DNA from: Mycolicibacterium bacteremicum
Lineage (GTDB): Bacteria > Actinomycetota > Actinomycetes > Mycobacteriales > Mycobacteriaceae
DNA length: 64,000 bases
Assembly (NCBI RefSeq): GCF_943913955.1
Contig: NZ_CALUAE010000022.1
Location: forward strand, 1-64,000
Direction: 5' to 3'
Each line of letters starts with the position of its first letter. Position 1 is the first letter of the stretch. This document shows, piece by piece, positions 8,881 to 16,864 of this stretch. Both the position numbers and the translations under genes were made by a program. The notes beneath the pieces were generated by a model. That model did not search any database, was not told where the DNA came from, and saw only the letters and a program-made list of their open reading frames with translations.

Positions 8881-8924
8881 TCTTCTTTGCCATCCCTTCA
8901 CACGGATCCCCCGGACCGGACAGA

Positions 8925-8938
8925 ACTTACCCGTAAGT
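8925..8938. promoter_or_regulatory. Perfect inverted repeat upstream of the GjpA-like gene
   Basis: ACTTAC-CC-GTAAGT is a perfect 6-bp dyad with a 2-bp spacer, 45 bp upstream of the start on the minus strand. Size and position suit a regulator operator, for example TetR type. No cognate regulator can be assigned: the nearest regulators are lfrR and the first PadR gene, which have other dyads of their own. Confidence 0.4.
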
Positions 8939-9378
8939 AAGTTGGCGTCAAGGATGATCTGTGAAGTTTCAGGGTCTGACAAATTGCGCGCGACGACAGG
9001 TTGCGCTTTCGTAACGTAGCTGGTGAGCGGCATTTTTACGCGACGGCGTTACGCCAGCAAATGAAGTCATTCGCTAGGGCAATAATCCCGGATGGGATCG
9101 AACTGGTTTACTCATCAACTTTTCGATACGCATGTAACGAATTTGCCCCGACGTGTTACTCACCGGTACTGACCTGCGTGATCTGTCGCACAATGCCAAT
9201 GATCAGTGGTTTACACCACTGTGCCTACTGTCCAAAGTCGACGGCGCTTCATCGGACACGGGTCGTGCTCCGATATCCGCATTCAGCAACGCGGGGCCCG
9301 GCAGAGTCGGGTGTAGCCGCACCGGGGCGCGGGGCCGCCGCCGATGCGAATTGCGCGTCTCACATGGTGAGACGCGCG
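8939..9378. other. Intergenic region, no gene seen
   Basis: About 440 bp between the GjpA-like gene and the 3' end of the carotenoid oxygenase gene. Base composition is visibly less GC-rich than the flanks (for example the stretch around 9060-9140), and no frame shows mycobacterial codon bias. It should contain the promoter of the GjpA-like gene. No RNA gene was recognised. Confidence 0.5.
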
Positions 9379-10692
9379 TCAGGCGGGCACCCAGTTGCCG
9401 TGGAAGCCGAAGGGCACCCGTCGCGGGAGCGCGATGGTCGCCACCGGGTCGCCCGCGAAGTCCGAGGCGTCCAGGATCACCAGATCGCTCCCGTCCCGGA
9501 CCGGGTCGTAGACATAGCTGATGTACCAGCCGTTGCTCTCGTCGGCGGGTCCCGGGCCGGGAACGAAGACCGCCTCCCCGGACACCGCGGGGCCGAACGA
9601 GTGCGTCACCGCCGCACCGGTGTTCAGGTCGTGGCGCACCAGTTCGGTCTGGCCCACCGAGACGGCATACCGGGCCGGCAGCCCGGCCAGCCGGTCGTCG
9701 ATCCGGGGGAACTCGACGGCCAGATCATCGAGCTGACGCTCGGTCACGGTGCCGCGGACCAGATCGATGCGCCACTCCCACATGACCGCCCGCTCGGCGA
9801 ACCCACCGTCGGTGCGCCACAACTCCGGATACCGCGCCGCTTGCAGCACAATGGAATTCGCGTCGTCGAACGCGTTGGCCACATGGAAGACGTAACACGG
9901 GTCGATGTCGAACCAGCGGATCTCGCCGAACGGGTCATCGCGGCGCAGCACCCCGAGTCGGGCCCCGTACTCGTCGTTCCACCGGAAGGGCATGTCACCC
10001 TCCCCGTTGGCCGCCACCGCCACGTCGAACACCACCGGCAAGTCCATGAAGACGACGTGCCCGGCGGTCATCGCGAAGTCGTGCATCATGGTCAGCGCCC
10101 GCACATCGACCGGGCGGTCGATGATCAACTCCCCGTCCGCGGCAACGCGGTGATAGGTCACGTACGGGGCGGTGAGACTGCCGTAGCCGAAGAAGTGCAT
10201 CTCCCCGGTGGTCGGGCAGATCTTGGGATGGGCGGTCATCGAATCGGTGAGCTTGCCACCGAAGTCGTACGCGCCCAACGTCTCCAGCTCTTTGCCGATC
10301 TCGTAGGGGAACGACGATTCGACCAGGGCCAGCGTGCGCCCGGCGTGATTGACGACGTGGGTGTTCGCGACGGCCGCTCGCAGGTTGCGCGATCCGTCCG
10401 CGTTGTACAGCGGAAAAGGCTCGACGAAGCTGTCCGTGCGCACCCACCGGTTGCGATACCACTTGGCCGCCCCACCCTCTATACGGACGCCGTGGATCAT
10501 GCCGTCGCCGGCGAACCAGTGCCCGGTGGCCGCACGCGGATTGGGGCCGTTGCGCAGATACCAACCGTCCAACTCCGGCGGGATGGCGCCCCGGACGGGC
10601 AGGTCGTATTCGGTCAGTTCGTCGGGGACGGGCGCGTAATTCCCACGCCGGAAGAAGTCACCGGTCTCAGGCAGTGCGGAGGCTGTGGTCAT
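9379..10692 (-). CDS. Carotenoid cleavage oxygenase family protein
   Basis: 437 residues. The four iron-binding His of the RPE65/carotenoid oxygenase family can be placed at H155 (TAHPK), H204 (MMHDFAMT), H270 (YVFHVANAFDD) and H431 (FGFHGNWVPA). The N-terminal motif WYLRNGPNP is also typical. These enzymes split carotenoids, apocarotenoids or stilbenes with O2 using non-heme Fe(II). The substrate cannot be read from sequence. It is divergent from a PadR regulator across 66 bp holding a long dyad, so it is probably controlled by that regulator. Confidence 0.9.
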   Translation of the reverse strand: MTTASALPETGDFFRRGNYAPVPDELTEYDLPVRGAIPPELDGWYLRNGPNPRAATGHWFAGDGMIHGVRIEGGAAKWYRNRWVRTDSFVEPFPLYNADGSRNLRAAVANTHVVNHAGRTLALVESSFPYEIGKELETLGAYDFGGKLTDSMTAHPKICPTTGEMHFFGYGSLTAPYVTYHRVAADGELIIDRPVDVRALTMMHDFAMTAGHVVFMDLPVVFDVAVAANGEGDMPFRWNDEYGARLGVLRRDDPFGEIRWFDIDPCYVFHVANAFDDANSIVLQAARYPELWRTDGGFAERAVMWEWRIDLVRGTVTERQLDDLAVEFPRIDDRLAGLPARYAVSVGQTELVRHDLNTGAAVTHSFGPAVSGEAVFVPGPGPADESNGWYISYVYDPVRDGSDLVILDASDFAGDPVATIALPRRVPFGFHGNWVPA

Positions 10693-10704
10693 GGATCAAC
10701 CATC

Positions 10705-10738
10705 ACATTCCACTAGTGACATGTCAAGAGTGGAATGT
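10705..10738. promoter_or_regulatory. 34-bp nested dyad, probable PadR operator
   Basis: The outer arms ACATTCCACT (10705-10714) and AGTGGAATGT (10729-10738) are perfect 10-bp inverted repeats. The core TGACATGTCA (10717-10726) is a perfect palindrome with the same centre. Only the two AG dinucleotides break symmetry (30 of 34 positions paired). The dyad lies between the oxygenase and PadR genes. A -10-like TACGAT (10747-10752) ends 6 nt before the PadR ATG, so the dyad covers its -35. Confidence 0.7.
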
Positions 10739-10758
10739 AGGACCGGTACGATCCGGTC

Positions 10759-11277
10759 ATGAGTTTGCGAATGGCGGCGCTGGGCATGCTCGCCCAGCAA
10801 CCGGGCAGCGGGTATGACCTGCTCAAGCGGTTCGAAGTGTCGATGGCCAACGTCTGGCCGGCGACGCAGAGTCAGCTCTACGGCGAGCTGAACCGGCTCG
10901 CCGATCACGGGCTCATCGAGGTCACCGAGATCGGCGCGCGCGGCCGCAAGGTGTATCAGGTGACCGAGGCGGGTCGCGGCGAACTGTTGCGGTGGATCAC
11001 CAATCCGCAGGACGACCCGCCCTACCGCAGCCCGGAACTGCTGCGCATCTTCCTGCTCGGCGAACTGCCGCCCACCGAGGCCGCGGCACACGTCCGCGCC
11101 CTCGCCGAATACGCCGAATCCGAGCTGGTCAGGCTGACCACGCTGCGCAACAGCCTGGGATGCGCGGACACCGAGGGCGACTTCTTCGGGCTGGCCGCGC
11201 TCCAGTACGGGCTGCGTTTCCAGGCCATGCAGGCCGAGTGGGCGCGGTGGCTCGAATCGGCTATCGCCGATATGTGA
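10759..11277 (+). CDS. PadR-family regulator next to the carotenoid oxygenase
   Basis: 172 residues. The N-terminal PadR winged helix (LGMLAQQPGSGYDLLKRFE, then WPATQSQLYGELNRLADHGLIEV) is followed by the C-terminal helical dimerisation domain (about 90-172). The start ATG has a TACGAT hexamer 6 nt upstream, suggesting a leaderless mRNA. It is divergent from the carotenoid oxygenase across a long dyad, consistent with autoregulation and control of the oxygenase. The effector is unknown; a phenolic or apocarotenoid compound would be a reasonable guess only. Confidence 0.9.
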   Translation: MSLRMAALGMLAQQPGSGYDLLKRFEVSMANVWPATQSQLYGELNRLADHGLIEVTEIGARGRKVYQVTEAGRGELLRWITNPQDDPPYRSPELLRIFLLGELPPTEAAAHVRALAEYAESELVRLTTLRNSLGCADTEGDFFGLAALQYGLRFQAMQAEWARWLESAIADM

Positions 11278-11297
11278 AGTTGCATCTCGATAGTTTC

Positions 11298-11337
11298 CGA
11301 TATATCGTCACCGTATCGGAGGCGCAGTTGCGCCTCC
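11298..11337 (+). promoter_or_regulatory. Palindrome and 5'-UTR hairpin upstream of second PadR gene
   Basis: CGATATATCG (11298-11307) is a perfect palindrome, with a further CGATAG just upstream (11289-11294) and TATCGG downstream. It is followed by a perfect hairpin with arms GGAGGCGC (11318-11325) and GCGCCTCC (11330-11337) around the loop AGTT. The hairpin ends 21 nt before the ATG, just ahead of the AAAAGGAA ribosome site. The first element may be a PadR operator. The hairpin lacks a T-run, so terminator function is doubtful. Confidence 0.5.
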
Positions 11338-11358
11338 CCATACGAAAAGGAATCACCC

Positions 11359-12012
11359 ATGAACACCCCTTTCACCCCCTTCACCTCACCCGGCCCCTTC
11401 GGATTCGACCGTCGGCAAGCCCGGCGTGAGTTCCGCGACCAGATCCGGGCTCAGGCCGGTGGCCCGCAGGGCCCCTTCGGTCCGGGCTTCGGCTTCGGGC
11501 CGTCCTTCGGACCCGGCTTCGGCTTCGGTCCCGGCGGTCCGCGCGGCGGCCACCGCGGACGCGGCGGTCGGGGTCGCGGCCGGCGCGGCGACGTCCGCAC
11601 CGCGATCCTGGCCCTGCTCGCCGAGCGACCGATGCACGGTTACGAGATGACCCAGGAGATCGCCGCGCGCAGCAACGGTCTGTGGAAGCCCAGCCCGGGC
11701 TCGGTGTATCCGACCCTGCAGCTCCTCGTCGACGAAGACCTGATCGTCCCCGCCGAGACCGAAGGCAGTAAGAAGACCTTCGAACTCACCGACCAGGGCC
11801 GCACCGCGGCCGAGGCGATCGAGACCCCGCCGTGGGAGGAGATCGCCGGCGACGCCGACCCCAACGAGGTCAACCTGCGGGCCGCGCTGGGCCAACTGTT
11901 CGCCGCGGTCGCGCAATCCGCGCATACCGCGGGCGAGGAGCAGCAGCAACGCATCCTGGAGATCGTCAACAACGCACGTCGCGAGGTCTACCAGATCCTC
12001 GGCGAGGAGTGA
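11359..12012 (+). CDS. PadR-family regulator with Gly/Phe-rich N-terminal extension
   Basis: 217 residues. The first about 78 are low complexity (repeated FGPGFGFGP units, then an Arg/Gly-rich GRGGRGRGRRGD), followed by the PadR winged helix (ILALLAERPMHGYEMTQEI, then PSPGSVYPTLQLLVDEDL) and a helical C-terminus. Such extended PadR proteins occur in actinobacteria. The basic RG stretch may add DNA or RNA contacts, which is inference. A ribosome site AAAAGGAA precedes the ATG. Target genes are unknown; autoregulation is suggested by the upstream palindrome. Confidence 0.88.
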   Translation: MNTPFTPFTSPGPFGFDRRQARREFRDQIRAQAGGPQGPFGPGFGFGPSFGPGFGFGPGGPRGGHRGRGGRGRGRRGDVRTAILALLAERPMHGYEMTQEIAARSNGLWKPSPGSVYPTLQLLVDEDLIVPAETEGSKKTFELTDQGRTAAEAIETPPWEEIAGDADPNEVNLRAALGQLFAAVAQSAHTAGEEQQQRILEIVNNARREVYQILGEE

Positions 12013-12032
12013 CTCGCTAGCATCGGGTCACG

Positions 12033-12710
12033 ATGAACACCAACACCCTCGTCACCTATCTGGTGCCCGTCGTCGTGGCGATCCTGACCGCGGCCGGTGG
12101 CGTCGTCGGCGTCAGCTTCCGCGACGCGGACGCCTACGACCGGCGGCGCGGGGTGTGGCTGTGGATGTTGGTGATCGCAACGGGCATCGTGACCATGGCG
12201 GCGATGGACACCGCCTCCGGCGTCGGTGCACCGATCTCCGCGGCCGGGCTGACCGTGTCGGCCTGCGCCGCGGCGATCGGCACCCATTTCCTTTGGCGCC
12301 GTATCGTTCCCGATTCCGAACCGCGCACCGTGCGGCTCGCCCGGATCGCGATCGGCCTGGCGGTGGCCGTCATCGTCGCGTCGGTCGCGCTGACCTACGT
12401 CGCCGGCAAGGGCTGCCGGCAGGCCGAACCGCTCATGCGCACGGCCTGGGTCGAATCCGGTTACGCCCAGCCCGGCATGCCCGGCCAGGGGCCGACGCCG
12501 GGTGAGGTCGCCGACTGGGCCAAGCGCATCCGCGCCGATGCCGACAAGGTGACCGCGGGTGGCGTCGAGCCCCGGGCGCAGCGCCTGGCCGACATCGCCG
12601 ACGAGATCGCCGCCGCCAACGCCGACGGTGACTGGGCACGCCAGGCACTCATCAGCACCGAGTACTTCGACGTTCTCGGAACATTTCTCAAGGAGTGCCA
12701 GCCCCAATGA
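12033..12710 (+). CDS. Four-helix membrane protein, unknown function
   Basis: 225 residues. Hydrophobic segments lie at about 6-27, 41-60, 69-86 and 107-128. A soluble C-terminal region (about 130-225) contains two Cys (GKGCRQAEP, LKECQPQ), a Gln/Pro/Gly linker and an Ala-rich helix. No family was recognised. It is translationally coupled to the downstream methyltransferase by an ATGA overlap. A TAGCAT hexamer lies 9 nt before the ATG. Confidence 0.8.
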   Translation: MNTNTLVTYLVPVVVAILTAAGGVVGVSFRDADAYDRRRGVWLWMLVIATGIVTMAAMDTASGVGAPISAAGLTVSACAAAIGTHFLWRRIVPDSEPRTVRLARIAIGLAVAVIVASVALTYVAGKGCRQAEPLMRTAWVESGYAQPGMPGQGPTPGEVADWAKRIRADADKVTAGGVEPRAQRLADIADEIAAANADGDWARQALISTEYFDVLGTFLKECQPQ

Positions 12711-13441
12711 CCGGAATCGAGAACATGCCGCGTGGTGGACCCCACGCGTCCTGTCTCGACCGCCTGTTGTGGACCGGGCGGCAGGAGTATCTGGACCGCA
12801 CCGACGTGGATCCGTCGGTCAAGCGCAGCGTCGTCGACGCGCTGGACTGGACCGGACGCGTCTTCGGCAACCACGAACAGTTCGCTCACATCGCCCTCGC
12901 CGAGATCGCCGAGGTGCCCGACCCACGCATCCTCGAACTCGGCGCCGGGCACGGGACGCTGTCGGCCACGCTGCTTGAGGCCCACCCGAGCGCGCATGTC
13001 ACCGTCACCGACATCGAGACGGACTCGGTGGCCGCGATGGTCGCGGGTCCACTCGGCGCGCATCCGCGTGCGACGGTGCGGGCCATGGATGCCACCGCCA
13101 TCGACGCGCCGGACGCCCGATTCGCACTCGCGGTCTTCGCGCTGTCCTTCCACCACCTACCACCGGCCGCGGCGGCCGCGGTGCTGGCCGAGGGCACCCG
13201 GGTGGCCGACAAGTTGCTGATCATCGACCTCCCCCGGCCGCCGGCCCCGCTGCACGTGCTGCGGTTGGCGAGCATGCTGCCGCTGGCGCCGTTCATCCCG
13301 TTCGTACACGACGGCCTCATCAGCTCGTTGCGCAGTTACAGCCCGTCGGCTCTGCGCGCACTGGCCGACCACGCCGGCGTGGACATCGAATTACGCAGCA
13401 GTCTGTTCGGACCGCAGATCGCGATCGTCACCCGGGGCTAG
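12707..13441 (+). CDS. Class I SAM-dependent methyltransferase
   Basis: 244 residues starting at the ATG that overlaps the upstream TGA. Motif I is ILELGAGHGTLSATLLE (about 74-90), the acidic residue of motif II follows in VTVTDIETDSV, and motif IV-like LAVFALSFHHLPP comes later. The C-terminal part (LHVLRLASMLPLAPFIPFVHDGLISSLRSY) is hydrophobic, suggesting a lipophilic substrate or membrane association. The substrate is unknown. Co-transcription with the membrane protein upstream is likely. Confidence 0.85.
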   Translation: MTGIENMPRGGPHASCLDRLLWTGRQEYLDRTDVDPSVKRSVVDALDWTGRVFGNHEQFAHIALAEIAEVPDPRILELGAGHGTLSATLLEAHPSAHVTVTDIETDSVAAMVAGPLGAHPRATVRAMDATAIDAPDARFALAVFALSFHHLPPAAAAAVLAEGTRVADKLLIIDLPRPPAPLHVLRLASMLPLAPFIPFVHDGLISSLRSYSPSALRALADHAGVDIELRSSLFGPQIAIVTRG

Positions 13442-13451
13442 TCTCGACGCT

Positions 13452-14945
13452 GTGGGCGAAGAGGTTTCACGCACGGAGTTCAGCCGCGCACAGCGCCGCG
13501 ACTACCGGCGCAAGGTCCAGCTGTGCCTGGACGTGTTCGAAACGATGTTGTCGCAGTCGAGTTTCGAGTTCGACCGACCGCTCACCGGCATGGAGATCGA
13601 GTGCAATCTCGTCGATGACGACTATCAACCGGCGCTGCGCAACCGCGAGGTGCTGGCCGCCATCGCCGACCCGGCGTATCAGACCGAACTGGGCGCCTAC
13701 AACATCGAGTTCAATGTGCCGCCACGGCCGCTGCCCGGCCAGTCGGCCCTGGACCTGGAGGCCGAGGTGCGGGCCAGCCTGAACGCCGCTGAGGCCAAGG
13801 CCGACGCCCACGGCGCACACATCGTGATGATCGGCATCCTGCCGACCCTGCTGCCGGAGCATCTGCAGTCCGGCTGGATGAGCGATTCGACGCGCTACCA
13901 GGCTCTCAACGACTCGATTTTCACCGCCCGCGGCGAGGACATCGACATCGACATCGCCGGACCGGAACGGCTGTGCCTGCAGTCGGCCGATATCGCGCCC
14001 GAATCTGCCTGCACCAGTATGCAACTGCACCTGCAGGTATCGCCGGCCGACTTCGCCAAGAATTGGAACGCCGCCCAGGTGCTGGCCGGGCCGCAACTCG
14101 CGCTCGGCGCCAACTCGCCCTACTTCTTCGGCCACGAGCTGTGGGCCGAGACCCGCATCGAACTGTTCGGTCAGGCCACCGACACCCGGCCCGACGAACT
14201 CAAGACCCAGGGCGTCCGTCCCCGGGTGTGGTTCGGTGAACGCTGGATCACCTCCATCTTCGATCTCTTCGAAGAGAACGTCCGGTACTTCCCGTCGCTG
14301 CTGCCGGAACTCTCGGACGAGGATCCGGTCGCCGAGCTCGCCGCCGGGCGCACACCGCAGCTGTCCGAACTGCGTCTGCACAACGGGACGATCTACCGTT
14401 GGAACCGGCCGGTGTACGACATCGTCGGCACGGGTGCCGACGCCAAGCCGCACCTGCGGGTCGAGAACCGGGTGCTGCCCGCCGGCCCGACGGTGGTCGA
14501 CATGCTGGCCAACTCGGCGTTCTACTACGGCACGCTGCGGGCGCTGACCGACGAGGACCGGCCCTTGTGGACGAAGATGAGTTTCGCTGCGGCAGAACAC
14601 AATTTCAACGCCGCGGCACGTCACGGCATGGACGCGCGGCTGTACTGGCCGGGCCTGGGCGAGGTGACACCCGACGAGCTCGTGCTGCGTGAGTTGCTCC
14701 CGCTCGCGCACGAGGGGCTGCGTCGCTGGGGGGTGGCCGCCGATGTGCGGGACCGCTTCCTGGGTGTGATCGAGGGCCGGGCGAAGACCGGACGCAACGG
14801 CGCGGTGTGGCAGACCACCACCGTGCACGCGCTGCAGGAGCGCGGGCTGGCCCGGCCGGCCGCGCTGGCCGAGATGCTGCGGCTCTACTGCGAGTCCATG
14901 CACTCCAACGCACCCGTGCACACGTGGGAGACACCCACGCCGTGA
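13452..14945 (+). CDS. Glutamate-cysteine ligase-like (GCS2 family) protein, Rv3698-like
   Basis: 497 residues, GTG start preceded by TAGTCT 7 nt upstream. The sequence has the carboxylate-amine ligase hallmarks MEIECNLVDDDYQP, LGAYNIEFNVPPRPL and LRVENRVLPAGPTVVDMLANSAFYYG. The order (this gene, a methyltransferase, then egtE on the other strand) matches Rv3698-Rv3699-Rv3700c. GCS2 proteins form gamma-glutamyl or related amide bonds. The real substrate is unknown, and the neighbouring egtA is a separate and different enzyme. The last codons overlap the methyltransferase start (GTGA). Confidence 0.82.
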   Translation: MGEEVSRTEFSRAQRRDYRRKVQLCLDVFETMLSQSSFEFDRPLTGMEIECNLVDDDYQPALRNREVLAAIADPAYQTELGAYNIEFNVPPRPLPGQSALDLEAEVRASLNAAEAKADAHGAHIVMIGILPTLLPEHLQSGWMSDSTRYQALNDSIFTARGEDIDIDIAGPERLCLQSADIAPESACTSMQLHLQVSPADFAKNWNAAQVLAGPQLALGANSPYFFGHELWAETRIELFGQATDTRPDELKTQGVRPRVWFGERWITSIFDLFEENVRYFPSLLPELSDEDPVAELAAGRTPQLSELRLHNGTIYRWNRPVYDIVGTGADAKPHLRVENRVLPAGPTVVDMLANSAFYYGTLRALTDEDRPLWTKMSFAAAEHNFNAAARHGMDARLYWPGLGEVTPDELVLRELLPLAHEGLRRWGVAADVRDRFLGVIEGRAKTGRNGAVWQTTTVHALQERGLARPAALAEMLRLYCESMHSNAPVHTWETPTP

Positions 14946-15637
14946 CGGGGCGTACGTTGGATGTCATGGCCTCCGAGGTACTGGATTGGGACAGCGCATA
15001 CCGCCAGGATGGTCAGTTCCAGGGGTCCCTGCCGTGGAACATCGGCGAACCGCAGCCCGAACTCGCCGCCCTGATCGCCGCGGGCGCGGTACGCAGCGAT
15101 GTGCTCGACGCCGGCTGCGGGCATGCCGAGCTGTCGCTGTCCCTGGCCGCCGACGGATATCACGTGGTCGGGCTCGACATCTCCCCGACCGCCATCGCCG
15201 CGGCCAACCGTGCCGCCCAGGCCCGCAATCTGCGCAACGCCGCCTTCGCCCAGGCCGATATCACCACGCTCACCGGTTACGACGGGCGCTTCAACACCGT
15301 GATCGACTCCACGCTGTTCCACTCCATCCCGGTCGAGCACCGGCCCGGTTATCTGCGTGCGGTGCACCGGGCCGCCGCGCCGGGGGCCACCTTCATCGTG
15401 CTGGTGTTCGCCGAGGGTGCGTTTCCCGCCGAATTGGAGACCAAGCCGAATCAGGTCACCGAGGCCGAGTTGCACCGGGCCGTGTCGGCACACTGGACCG
15501 TCGACGAGATCCGCCCCGCCTTCATCCATGCCAACATGCCCAGCGGTCCCGGGGCGCCCTTCGAACTCCCGGCCCACGATCGCGATGACAAGGGCCGCAC
15601 CAAGATGCCGGCGTTCCTGCTTCTCGCACACAAGTGA
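14942..15637 (+). CDS. Class I SAM-dependent methyltransferase, Rv3699-like
   Basis: 231 residues from the GTG overlapping the upstream stop; an in-frame ATG at 14966 (MASEVLDWDSAYR) is a possible alternative. Motif I is VLDAGCGHAELSLSLAADGY and motif II VVGLDISPTAIAAAN, then NTVIDSTLFHSIP. It is most like the small-molecule (thiopurine/tellurite-type) methyltransferases. Tight coupling to the Rv3698-like ligase suggests the two act on one pathway, which is not identified. Confidence 0.85.
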   Translation: MTGRTLDVMASEVLDWDSAYRQDGQFQGSLPWNIGEPQPELAALIAAGAVRSDVLDAGCGHAELSLSLAADGYHVVGLDISPTAIAAANRAAQARNLRNAAFAQADITTLTGYDGRFNTVIDSTLFHSIPVEHRPGYLRAVHRAAAPGATFIVLVFAEGAFPAELETKPNQVTEAELHRAVSAHWTVDEIRPAFIHANMPSGPGAPFELPAHDRDDKGRTKMPAFLLLAHK

Positions 15638-15932
15638 CCGACCGATCGGCTAGGTGAAAGCGCCCCAGCCGCCGTGCATCGCCATCGGCATCCCACCGAT
15701 GGGCGCCGACGACCCGGTTCACAGCCCTACACCGAGATCGCCTCCAGGGCAGTCCCTTCATCGAATTCACGCCCGCCGACGACCATGACACCGATCTGGC
15801 GACGAGATCGTGTCCACGGTCGCCGGCCTGGACAACGCCACGGAATCAACAGCCCCAGAGCCGAACTCGCCAGAGTACTTCTACGGCCCTGTACTTCCAC
15901 AGCCATGTCGTGCCGGGACAATCCCCGTAGAA
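15638..15932. other. Intergenic scar, possibly decayed coding sequence
   Basis: About 295 bp between the Rv3699-like gene and the alpha/beta-hydrolase. Short minus-strand fragments look protein-like but are broken by stops: one ends in MPMAMHGGWGAFT before a TAG, and another ends GREFDEGTALEAISV before a TAG. Neither has a start or a recognisable domain. The region lies at an edge of the insertion relative to the Rv3699-egtE junction, so it may be the remains of a lost gene. Confidence 0.35.
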
Positions 15933-16814
15933 CTAGGGCGTAGCCCAGGCCCGGATCGCGGCGACGAATTCCTCCGGCGCATCCGATTCGACGTAGAGGC
16001 CGGCACCCTGCACGATCACGGTCTGATGATTCGGGAACTCCCGCTCCAGCCGCTCGCGCTCCTGTGGCCGGAAGGCGATATCGGCGTCGCCCCAGAGGAT
16101 CAGCGTCGGCAAGTCGGATAGTTCGGCGAGCCCGGACTCGACCTCGGCGAAGAAGTTCTTGCTCGACAGCACCCGACCCGGCAATACCGCGCAGGCCTGC
16201 CGTCGCGCCGGGGTGTCCAGCGCCCGCCGGTAGTGCTCCATCTCTGCCGCCGTCGGTGTGCGCCGCCGGTGCCCCGCCGGAATGAAGGCATTGACAAGCA
16301 GATTCAGCTGCCGCACCAGCAGCCGGGTCAGCGGATTTCCCATGATGTGACCGAACGCCTCGAAGTGCAGCACGCCGTTGACCGGCCATGCCCAGGTGTT
16401 CGCGAGCACCAGCCGACGGAACACACCGGGGCGCGACTGCGCGGCGGCCAGGCCGATCACACCGCCCCAATCCTGGCCGACCAGGGTCACCTCACTGAGT
16501 CCCAGCGCATCGATGAAGCCGGCCAGCACCGTGGCGTGTTGCTCGGGCAGGTGACCGTAGCCGGGCTCGGCCGTCGACAACCCGAATCCCGGGAAGTCGA
16601 GGGCGATACAGCGGTACTCCCCCCGCAGTGCGGAGATGACGTCGCGCCAGAGGAACGACCAGGTCGGATTGCCGTGCAGCAGCAGCAATGTGGGGCCAGA
16701 GCCCTCGTCGATGTAATGCAGGTCGTGTCCGTCGACCTCGATGAAACGGCTTTCGAACGGAAACAGGGCGTCGTCCACCCAGTCCGGTCGCACACTCCGG
16801 GCGGTATTCGTCAT
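15933..16814 (-). CDS. Alpha/beta-hydrolase, haloalkane dehalogenase/epoxide hydrolase-like
   Basis: 293 residues from the ATG at 16814 (MTNTARSVRPDWVDDALFPF). The oxyanion motif is LLLHGNPTWSFLWRDVI, and the nucleophile elbow is VGQDWGGVIGLAAA with Asp rather than Ser, as in haloalkane dehalogenases and epoxide hydrolases. LILWGDADIAF supplies a later acid. The usual catalytic His position near VIVQGAGLYVESDAPEEF shows G-A-G-L instead of the common G-x-H, so the catalytic triad may be incomplete. Divergent from the HxlR regulator, which probably controls it. Confidence 0.8.
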   Translation of the reverse strand: MTNTARSVRPDWVDDALFPFESRFIEVDGHDLHYIDEGSGPTLLLLHGNPTWSFLWRDVISALRGEYRCIALDFPGFGLSTAEPGYGHLPEQHATVLAGFIDALGLSEVTLVGQDWGGVIGLAAAQSRPGVFRRLVLANTWAWPVNGVLHFEAFGHIMGNPLTRLLVRQLNLLVNAFIPAGHRRRTPTAAEMEHYRRALDTPARRQACAVLPGRVLSSKNFFAEVESGLAELSDLPTLILWGDADIAFRPQERERLEREFPNHQTVIVQGAGLYVESDAPEEFVAAIRAWATP

Positions 16815-16834
16815 GCACTTGAACTTCTCATATA

Positions 16835-16853
16835 CACTTGATTTTCTCAAGTG
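16835..16853. promoter_or_regulatory. Dyad between hydrolase and HxlR genes
   Basis: CACTTGA (16835-16841) and TCAAGTG (16847-16853) form a perfect 7-bp inverted repeat with a 5-bp spacer. A further direct copy of CACTTGA lies at 16816-16822, next to the hydrolase start. The 50-bp divergent gap thus has three copies of the half site. This fits an HxlR operator controlling both genes. Confidence 0.6.
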
Positions 16854-16864
16854 CTAGGAGACTG

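Noticed and set aside
7543..8940. Plus-strand frame opposite the GjpA-like gene
   Set aside because: Reading the repeats backwards gives VRLVGVGLVGV-type runs; the minus-strand frame has a signal peptide and normal bias.
9001..10716. Long plus-strand frame opposite the carotenoid oxygenase
   Set aside because: It is the antisense of a gene with clear catalytic motifs; the translation is Arg/Gly/His-rich with no domain, typical of GC-rich shadow frames.
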